Assembly (NCBI GenBank): GCA_947628595.1
Contig: CANRAN010000102.1
Location: 1 to 5,174, forward strand
Length of the DNA: 5,174 bases
Origin: an uncultured Clostridia bacterium
GTDB taxonomy: Bacteria > Bacillota > Clostridia > Oscillospirales > Acutalibacteraceae
Reading direction: 5' to 3'
This document shows, piece after piece, positions 1 through 4,724 of this stretch (its first letter is position 1; each line of letters opens with the position of its first letter). A program made the position numbers and the translations under genes. The notes under the pieces were generated by a model, which ran no database searches, had not been told where the DNA came from, and saw nothing but the letters and a program-made list of their open reading frames with translations.

Positions 1-808
1 GACTGAAACAAGAACGGGAAGAATAAGCTCAACCGAACCTAATTTACAGAATATTCCCGTCAGGACTGAAAGGGGAAGGGAATTCAGAAAATTTTTTGTC
101 GCATCCGATGGTTGTAAGCTCGCTGATGCCGATTATTCACAGATAGAACTGAGAGTGCTTGCACATATAGCAAATGATGAGCATATGATAGAGTCATTTA
201 AAAATAATTGTGATATTCATACCTCAACGGCTGCCAAGGTGTTCGGACTGCCTGATGAAATGGTAACACCGCAGCTGAGAAGCCGTGCCAAGGCTGTCAA
301 TTTCGGTATAGTCTACGGAATTGGAGCTTTTTCGCTTTCCAAGGATATAGGGGTATCAAGAAAGGAAGCAGATAAATATATAAAGGATTATCTCAGGCTG
401 TACAGCGGCATAGACAATTATATGAAAAACGTGGTTGGAAATGCTAAGAATGACGGCTATGTCACCACTATGTTTGGCAGAAGAAGATATCTTCCCGAGC
501 TGGCTTCGTCCAATCATAATATGCGTGCTTTCGGGGAGAGGGTTGCGAGAAATATGCCTATACAGGGCAGCGCGGCGGATATAATAAAAATAGCCATGAT
601 AAGGGTATATGACAGGCTTAAAAAAGAGAATATGAAGTCAAAGCTTATACTTCAGGTTCACGATGAGCTTATAGTTGAAGCACCCGAGGATGAGGCAGAA
701 AAAGCGGCTGAGCTTCTAAGTGAGGAAATGCAGAATGCCGTTAAACTTTCCGTTCCGCTGACGGCGGATGCAGGAATAGGAAATACGTGGTTTGAAGCAA
801 AGGCTTAA
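1..808 (+). CDS. polA: DNA polymerase I, C-terminal polymerase domain (5' end outside window)
   Basis: This is the last 268 codons of family A DNA polymerase I, read in frame from base 2; the 5'-nuclease and central domains lie upstream of the window. The enzyme fills gaps in DNA repair and replaces RNA primers on the lagging strand. The family motifs are visible in order: TGRISS and PNLQNIPVR at residues 5-21; motif A DYSQIELR with catalytic Asp44 (E. coli Asp705); the O-helix with Arg93, Lys97, Phe101 and Tyr105 (E. coli Arg754, Lys758, Phe762, Tyr766); and motif C VHDE with Asp221 and Glu222 (E. coli Asp882, Glu883). All catalytic residues are present, so the domain looks active. Phe at the 762-equivalent position is the form that discriminates against dideoxynucleotides. 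It ends in TAA 21 bp before the phosphatase start with no terminator between, so read-through into the next genes is likely. An in-frame GTG at 155 lies inside motif A and is not a start. Confidence 0.97.
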   Translation, partial: TETRTGRISSTEPNLQNIPVRTERGREFRKFFVASDGCKLADADYSQIELRVLAHIANDEHMIESFKNNCDIHTSTAAKVFGLPDEMVTPQLRSRAKAVNFGIVYGIGAFSLSKDIGVSRKEADKYIKDYLRLYSGIDNYMKNVVGNAKNDGYVTTMFGRRRYLPELASSNHNMRAFGERVARNMPIQGSAADIIKIAMIRVYDRLKKENMKSKLILQVHDELIVEAPEDEAEKAAELLSEEMQNAVKLSVPLTADAGIGNTWFEAKA

Positions 809-829
809 ATTAATTGGAGGGGTGCAAAT

Positions 830-1291
830 ATGCTGCACATATTATTTGTCTGTACAGGCAATACCTGCCGCAGTCCTATGGCGGAGGCTATATTTGCAAA
901 AAAATCGGAGGAATACGGAATAAAAAGTATTATAAGCAGTGCGGGAATAGGCTTTGTGGGTGAAAGCGGGGTATCAGCCAATGCTGTAACGGTCTGTAAT
1001 GAAGTAGGTATTGATATCAGCGGACATAAGCCGAGAATAATCAGGGAAAGAGATCTGGAAGTTGCGGATCTTTTTGTCGCCATGACCGAGGAACACGCCG
1101 AAACACTCAAGGCTATCGGAGTAGATGATAAAAGAATATATGTCCTTGGCAGCGGAATACCGGATCCGTATGGCTCAGACCTTGTAACATACAGAAGATG
1201 CCGCAGAGCAATAGAGGAAGCAACAGATGAGCTTTGTGAATATCTCAAGGGAAATTATCCCGGATGTGTCGGGGGAGTACCGAATGAATGA
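830..1291 (+). CDS. Low-molecular-weight protein phosphatase, probable protein-arginine phosphatase (YwlE-like)
   Basis: This 153-residue cytosolic enzyme belongs to the low-molecular-weight phosphotyrosine phosphatase family, at about the usual length. The N-terminal P-loop reads CTGNTCRSPMAE, with nucleophile Cys8 and phosphate-binding Arg14. The general acid is Asp112 in the DPYG motif. Thr12 is the notable residue. In Bacillus YwlE a Thr at this place selects phosphoarginine, while tyrosine phosphatases of the family usually carry Ile. By that rule this enzyme would reverse protein-arginine phosphorylation by an McsB-type kinase; no such kinase is in the window. The start is ATG 830, preceded by GGAGGGG at 816-822 with a 7-nt gap. 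The gene lies 21 bp after polA, and its last 8 bp overlap the rimI start. The final residues (about 141-153) look like loose tail sequence that also carries the rimI ribosome binding site. The family call is very secure; the phosphoarginine specificity is inferred from one residue. Confidence 0.93.
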   Translation: MLHILFVCTGNTCRSPMAEAIFAKKSEEYGIKSIISSAGIGFVGESGVSANAVTVCNEVGIDISGHKPRIIRERDLEVADLFVAMTEEHAETLKAIGVDDKRIYVLGSGIPDPYGSDLVTYRRCRRAIEEATDELCEYLKGNYPGCVGGVPNE

Positions 1292-1730
1292 AATAAAACT
1301 GGTTCCGATGGATGAAGGGCATATTTCGGAGCTTGCAAGGCTTGAAAAAATATGTTTCTCTCAGCCGTGGTCGGAAAAAAGCCTCAGTGAGGAGCTTGAA
1401 AACAGGGTTGCACATTTTCTTGTTGCCGAGGTTGACGGAAGGGCTGTCGGATATATCGGTATTTTTGTGGTATATGAAAGCAGCGATATATCAAATATAG
1501 CAGTATTTCCCGAATACAGACGGCATGGTGTCGGAAAACTCCTGCTCAGGGGTGCCTGTGATGTAGCAAAAAGAAACGGTGCGGAGTCGATATCTCTTGA
1601 GGTACGTCCGTCGAATGAGGGTGCAATAGCATTATATAATTCCCTTGGCTTTGAGGAAATCGGGCTGAGAAAGAATTTTTACAGAAATCCAACAGAGGAC
1701 GGTCTTATATTATCAAAAAAATTGATTTAA
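1284..1730 (+). CDS. rimI: Ribosomal protein S18-alanine N-acetyltransferase family (RimI)
   Basis: This 148-residue GNAT-fold acetyltransferase matches the usual RimI length. RimI transfers acetyl from acetyl-CoA to the N-terminal alanine of ribosomal protein S18. The acetyl-CoA pyrophosphate-binding motif RRHGVG is at residues 79-84, following the beta strand ISNIAVFPEY. The RimI signature LEVRPSN then IALYNSLGF follows, with Glu106 and Tyr118 at the positions of the Salmonella catalytic Glu103 and Tyr115. The start is ATG 1284, chosen because GGGGGAG at 1271-1277 sits 6 nt before it and the protein then begins as RimI proteins do. A longer frame opening at 1227 would add 19 unrelated residues encoded inside the phosphatase gene. 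The 8-bp overlap with the phosphatase suggests translational coupling. tsaD follows 20 bp later; rimI beside t6A genes is a common Firmicute arrangement. Related GNAT enzymes with other protein substrates cannot be excluded. Confidence 0.92.
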   Translation: MNEIKLVPMDEGHISELARLEKICFSQPWSEKSLSEELENRVAHFLVAEVDGRAVGYIGIFVVYESSDISNIAVFPEYRRHGVGKLLLRGACDVAKRNGAESISLEVRPSNEGAIALYNSLGFEEIGLRKNFYRNPTEDGLILSKKLI

Positions 1731-1750
1731 ATATAAAACGGTGGAGAGAA

Positions 1751-2773
1751 ATGAGAATTTTAGCAATAGAAAGCTCCTGCGATGAAACGGCGGCAGCTGT
1801 TATCGAGGACGGAAGAAAAATAATATCGTCAGTAATTGCAACTCAGGTTGATGAGCACAAGCTTTACGGGGGAGTTGTTCCCGAAATAGCATCAAGGCGG
1901 CATTGTGAATCAATAAACGGAGTTGTTTCCGAGGCTTTGGAGCGTGCAGAGATGAAACTGAATGAGCTTGATGCACTTGCGGTTACATATGCCCCGGGGC
2001 TTATAGGCGCACTCCTTGTAGGTGTGAATTTTGCAAAGGGCTTATCCCTGTCAACAGGTCTTCCGCTTATACCGGTGCACCATCTGCGTTCACATATTGC
2101 GGCTAACTATCTTGCACATCCTGAGCTTGAACCGCCTTTTTTATGCCTTGTTGTATCAGGTGGACATAGTCATATAGTTGAGGTTAAAAGCTACACCGAA
2201 ATGAGGGTTATCGGAAGAACAAGGGACGATGCAGCAGGCGAGGCATTTGATAAGGCAGCAAGAACTATGGGTATGCCGTATCCGGGAGGAATTCATCTTG
2301 ATAAAGCCGCTGAACTTGGAAATGAGGAAAGCTATAAGCTGCCCCGTCCAAAGGTAAGCGGATCTAAATATGATTTCAGCTTTTCGGGTCTTAAGACTGC
2401 TGTTATAAATCTGATACATAATGCAAAGCAAAAGGGTGAGGAGATCAATGTGAATGATTTATCTGCATCCTTCCGAAAGGCGGTTGTTGACAGTCTTACT
2501 GATAATTTTATCGGAGCGGCGGGAAATATGGGTTATGATAAGCTGGTTCTTGCCGGAGGTGTTTCCGCCAATTCTCTCTTAAGGAGGAGAGTGTGGGAGG
2601 AAACCGAAAAAAGAGGCTGGAGATGCTACTATCCTACACTTGAGCTTTGCGGGGATAACGGCGCTATGGTTGGCGCACAGGCATATTATGAATACAAGGC
2701 GGGAAGAATAGCTGATATGATGCTTAACGCTGCTGCAACAAAGAATATTGAGCTTGCTTTCAATGAGGTATGA
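1751..2773 (+). CDS. tsaD: tRNA N6-threonylcarbamoyladenosine transferase subunit TsaD
   Basis: This is the complete 340-residue TsaD (formerly Gcp/YgjD), of normal family length. With TsaB and TsaE it moves the threonylcarbamoyl group from threonylcarbamoyl-AMP to A37 of ANN-decoding tRNAs, in the cytosol. The sequence shows the ASKHA-fold N-terminus MRILAIESSCDET, the metal ligands His111 and His115 (HxxxH) and Asp302 in CGDNGAM, the phosphate loop VVSGGHSH at 134-141, DDAAGEAFDK at 159-168, YDFSFSGLK at 207-215, and LAGGVSANS at 267-275. One oddity is that the residues between the two His ligands are LRS, where many bacterial proteins have a hydrophobic residue followed by Glu-Gly. The start is ATG 1751. 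The purine-rich GGTGGAG at 1740-1746 lies only 4 nt upstream, a rather short spacing. It is probably the last gene of the polA-phosphatase-rimI-tsaD run, since a terminator follows. tsaB and tsaE are not in the window. Confidence 0.97.
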   Translation: MRILAIESSCDETAAAVIEDGRKIISSVIATQVDEHKLYGGVVPEIASRRHCESINGVVSEALERAEMKLNELDALAVTYAPGLIGALLVGVNFAKGLSLSTGLPLIPVHHLRSHIAANYLAHPELEPPFLCLVVSGGHSHIVEVKSYTEMRVIGRTRDDAAGEAFDKAARTMGMPYPGGIHLDKAAELGNEESYKLPRPKVSGSKYDFSFSGLKTAVINLIHNAKQKGEEINVNDLSASFRKAVVDSLTDNFIGAAGNMGYDKLVLAGGVSANSLLRRRVWEETEKRGWRCYYPTLELCGDNGAMVGAQAYYEYKAGRIADMMLNAAATKNIELAFNEV

Positions 2774-2797
2774 GCCTGTGTTTTTTATATAAAAAAT

Positions 2798-2848
2798 TTC
2801 CCCGTGGGGCTCGTTTTCGCCTAATCCCTCGGGGAATTATGATTTTTT
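2798..2848. terminator. Probable bidirectional rho-independent terminator between tsaD and tetR
   Basis: TTCCCCG at 2798-2804 pairs with CGGGGAA at 2830-2836, and after one T-T mismatch GGG at 2806-2808 pairs with CCC at 2826-2828. The loop is about 15-17 nt. On the plus strand a run of six T follows at 2843-2848, six bases after the stem, which would end tsaD transcripts. On the minus strand the A-run at 2791-2796 becomes a U-tract directly after the stem, which would end transcripts of the converging tetR gene. The minus-strand version has the closer U-tract. The rest of the 168-bp gap (to 2941) is AT-rich and holds no gene that I can see. Confidence 0.7.
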
Positions 2849-2941
2849 AAAATTATATAACAGCAATTTTTACATTATATCAATGAGAAAAATATACACA
2901 AGGCTGCTTGACTAATCAAATTCAGACCGGAAAATGTCGGC

Positions 2942-3505
2942 TCAGGAGTCCATATACCTCCTGACAGCATAATTTTTACAGTCATTAACAAGATTTACTA
3001 TATGGTTGACTATAACCTCCGGTGATTCCTTTATTCCCTTTGTTACCCATGCTACAACACTGCCGATAATTCCATAGGAAAAAAATTCGGCAATAAACAT
3101 CTTGTCATTGGTTGCAATAAGCTTTTTGCCTGCTGCATCATCTATAATTTCCGCAAAAATTCTTGTGCTTACCGTATGTATATATTTTTGAAATTCCGAA
3201 CTGTAGGATGTGCGTAGGGCATTTATATAAAATTTTGAATTGTTGCTTACTACTGTAAGCATTTTAATTAAATTGTTGCTCCAGTTGTCTACAGTAATAT
3301 CGTTTATAAAAGGATATATTACTTCATTACAAAATATTTGATTAAGCAGATCATATTTATCCTGAAAATGGTAATAAAATGTCTGTCGGTTAATTCCGCA
3401 GACATTTGCTATATCTGATATTGTTATTTTTTCAAACGGCTTTTTTTGCATAAGTTCTTTAAAGCCGGTTGCAATAATTTTTTTAGTAATAGATGATTCA
3501 GACAC
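2942..3505 (-). CDS. TetR/AcrR-family transcriptional regulator, DhaS-like
   Basis: This is a 187-residue cytosolic DNA-binding regulator, a typical TetR length. With the GTG start, the N-terminal three-helix domain covers about residues 5-50, with the helix-turn-helix at 28-47 (ITISDIANVCGINRQTFYYH). The wording ITKKIIATGFKELM, RQTFYYHFQDKYDLL and the Trp/Leu-rich start of the C-terminal domain resemble DhaS, the regulator of dihydroxyacetone kinase operons. No dha gene is here, so the ligand is unknown. GTG at 3505 is chosen because GGAGG (3515-3511) sits 5 nt before it. The longer ATG at 3517 has no ribosome binding site and would have a leader of only about 15 nt. It converges on tsaD and diverges from galE, with a promoter containing a palindrome, which suggests autoregulation and perhaps control of galE. 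Hand-counted GC over 2941-3480 is about 32%, against about 50% sampled in tsaD and 42% in galE, which hints at a different origin or relaxed codon use. Confidence 0.88.
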   Translation of the reverse strand: MSESSITKKIIATGFKELMQKKPFEKITISDIANVCGINRQTFYYHFQDKYDLLNQIFCNEVIYPFINDITVDNWSNNLIKMLTVVSNNSKFYINALRTSYSSEFQKYIHTVSTRIFAEIIDDAAGKKLIATNDKMFIAEFFSYGIIGSVVAWVTKGIKESPEVIVNHIVNLVNDCKNYAVRRYMDS

Positions 3506-3510
3506 GGCTG

Positions 3511-3515
3511 CCTCC
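3511..3515 (-). promoter_or_regulatory. Ribosome binding site that decides the tetR start
   Basis: On the minus strand GGAGG covers 3515-3511 and is followed by 5 nt (CAGCC) and then GTG at 3505-3503. The same GGAGG overlaps the upstream ATG at 3517-3515, which itself is preceded by AAAAAAACAGT with no ribosome binding sequence. This spacing favours the GTG as initiator. Confidence 0.7.
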
Positions 3516-3538
3516 ATACTGTTTTTTTATTATATTAA

Positions 3539-3567
3539 AGTATATCATAATTATGTCATATTTGCAA
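3539..3567 (-). promoter_or_regulatory. Predicted sigma-A promoter of the tetR gene (extended -10)
   Basis: Read on the minus strand, the -35 box is TTGCAA at 3567-3562 (4 of 6 consensus), followed by a 17-bp spacer and the -10 box TATACT at 3544-3539 (5 of 6). A TG one base before the -10 makes it an extended -10 element. Transcription would begin near 3532, about 27 nt before the GTG start. A second TATAAT lies at 3534-3529 but has no good -35 at normal spacing. Confidence 0.65.
3541..3560. promoter_or_regulatory. Candidate TetR operator: palindrome across the tetR promoter spacer
   Basis: CATAATTATG at 3546-3555 is a perfect 10-bp palindrome. After two mismatched pairs the symmetry resumes with TAT (3541-3543) and ATA (3558-3560), and again with AA (3538-3539) and TT (3562-3563). 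In total 10 of 13 pairs match across 26 bp. The centre lies between the -35 and -10 boxes of the tetR promoter, a usual place for a TetR autorepression site. That the neighbouring regulator binds here is inference, and AT-rich DNA makes chance symmetry more likely. Confidence 0.5.
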
Positions 3568-3590
3568 CAATCGCAATGAAAAAAGCGGAT

Positions 3591-3614
3591 GTATGCCCAT
3601 ATGGAGTCGTATGC
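3591..3614. repeat. GTATGC direct repeat flanking a CCATATGG palindrome upstream of galE
   Basis: GTATGC occurs at 3591-3596 and again at 3609-3614, 18 bp apart start to start. Between them CCATATGG (3597-3604) is a perfect 8-bp palindrome. The second repeat touches the galE -35 box, so a bound protein could contact RNA polymerase. No known binding motif is recognised; it may be chance. Confidence 0.3.
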
Positions 3615-3643
3615 TTGACAATACCGCCAAATGTAATTATAAT
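3615..3643 (+). promoter_or_regulatory. Perfect-consensus sigma-A promoter of galE
   Basis: TTGACA at 3615-3620 and TATAAT at 3638-3643 are separated by exactly 17 bp, so both boxes and the spacing equal the sigma-70/sigma-A consensus. Transcription should begin near 3650, leaving a leader of about 28 nt with GGAGG at 3667-3671. The -10 box lies inside the 12-bp perfect palindrome TAATTATAATTA (3634-3645), which could be an operator. With no regulation this would be a strong promoter for galE and probably the lipoprotein gene after it. Confidence 0.85.
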
Positions 3644-3677
3644 TATAGTTAAAAACAGGTAATGACGGAGGTCTATT

Positions 3678-4688
3678 ATGACAGTATTGGTAACAGGCGG
3701 AGCAGGATATATAGGAAGTCATACGTGTGTTGAGCTTCTCAGCGGCGGCTATGATGTAGTTGTTGTTGATAATTATTATAACAGTGTTCCGGCAGTTCTT
3801 GACAGGGTGGAAAAAATTACCGGAAAGACACTTGTAAGATATGACTGTGATATACGTGACAGAGAGGGGCTTGAAAAGGTATTTTCCGAAAATAAAATTG
3901 ATGCGGTTATACATTTTGCGGGTCTGAAGGCGGTCGGTGAATCCACAAAACTTCCGCTTCTCTATTATGAAAATAATATTTCGGGAAGTGTTGTGCTTTT
4001 TGAGGTAATGGAGAAATATGACTGCAAAAAGATAGTATTCAGCTCATCGGCAACGGTCTACGGAAATAACCCCATTCCCTATAAAGAAGATATGATAACA
4101 GGTGATGTAAGCAGTCCGTACGGAAGAACAAAGCATTTTATTGAGCAAATATTAGGTGATGTATATAAAGCGGATAACAGCTGGAGCATATCGCTTTTGA
4201 GATATTTTAACCCTATAGGAGCACATGAGAGCGGTCTTATAGGTGAAGATCCTAATGGTATACCGAATAACCTTATGCCGTATATTTCAAGGGTGGCAAT
4301 AGGAAAGCTTCCGCAGCTTACAGTATTCGGCGGTGATTATGACACAAAGGACGGAACCTGTATAAGGGATTATATACACGTTGTTGATCTTGCAAAGGCA
4401 CACCTTTGTGCTGTTGCAAAAATACTTGATACTACCGGAATAGAGGCATATAATATCGGGAACGGTGTGGGATACAGTGTACTTGACATAATAAGGGCGT
4501 TTGAGAAAGCGAGCGGAAAGAAGCTTAATTATGTTATCGGCGACAGGCGTGAGGGTGATCTGCCGGCATTCTATGCAGATGCAACAAAGGCTAATAAAGA
4601 GCTTAACTGGCACGCAGAATATGATATAGAGAAAATGTGTGCCGATTCATGGAATTTCCAGAAAAATAATCCTGACGGTATTAAATAG
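3678..4688 (+). CDS. galE: UDP-glucose 4-epimerase
   Basis: This is a complete 336-residue extended short-chain dehydrogenase/reductase, close to the 338 of E. coli GalE. It interconverts UDP-galactose and UDP-glucose in the cytosol with tightly bound NAD, serving galactose use by the Leloir pathway and supply of UDP-galactose for surface glycans. The NAD-binding motif GGAGYIGSH is at 7-15, HFAGLKAVGES at 79-89, the catalytic SSSATVYG at 122-129 (Ser124), and the Tyr148-x3-Lys152 pair in SPYGRTK. Further marks are RYFNPIGAH at 175-183, GIPNNLMPY at 194-202, RDYIHVVDL at 230-238 and REGDLPAFYAD at 291-301. Phe298 stands where E. coli has Tyr299; a bulky residue there goes with preference for UDP-glucose/galactose over the N-acetyl sugars. 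ATG 3678 has GGAGG at 3667-3671, 6 nt upstream. No other galactose genes are in the window; a lipoprotein gene follows after 36 bp. Confidence 0.97.
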   Translation: MTVLVTGGAGYIGSHTCVELLSGGYDVVVVDNYYNSVPAVLDRVEKITGKTLVRYDCDIRDREGLEKVFSENKIDAVIHFAGLKAVGESTKLPLLYYENNISGSVVLFEVMEKYDCKKIVFSSSATVYGNNPIPYKEDMITGDVSSPYGRTKHFIEQILGDVYKADNSWSISLLRYFNPIGAHESGLIGEDPNGIPNNLMPYISRVAIGKLPQLTVFGGDYDTKDGTCIRDYIHVVDLAKAHLCAVAKILDTTGIEAYNIGNGVGYSVLDIIRAFEKASGKKLNYVIGDRREGDLPAFYADATKANKELNWHAEYDIEKMCADSWNFQKNNPDGIK

Positions 4689-4724
4689 TCGGGATAAATA
4701 CTGAGCCGCAAGAGGGGAAGGAAA

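Noticed and set aside
805..1248. 147-codon minus-strand reading frame opposite the phosphatase gene
   Set aside because: It is antisense to a clearly conserved gene, is rich in Ser/Leu/Ile with no recognisable domain, and is explained as a shadow.
1227..1283. Upstream start for rimI at 1227
   Set aside because: It would add 19 residues encoded inside the phosphatase gene. ATG 1284 has a well-spaced ribosome binding site and gives the normal RimI N-terminus.
2908..2919. Near-palindrome TTGACTAATCAA downstream of tetR
   Set aside because: It has only 10 of 12 symmetric bases, is in AT-rich DNA, and has no promoter around it; the TTGACT has no -10 at suitable distance.
2942..2964. Perfect 7-bp inverted repeat TCAGGAG / CTCCTGA over the tetR stop codon
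   Set aside because: It has no U-tract on either strand and lies mostly in coding sequence. The hairpin at 2798-2836 is a far better terminator.
3562..3576. TTGC-N7-GCAA inverted repeat over the tetR -35 box
   Set aside because: The arms are only 4 bp and the symmetry does not extend outwards. It is weaker than the palindrome at 3541-3560.
3498..3914. 138-codon minus-strand reading frame over the galE start and promoter
   Set aside because: It crosses a consensus promoter and the conserved start of galE, and its protein is low-complexity Ile/Asn/Tyr-rich.
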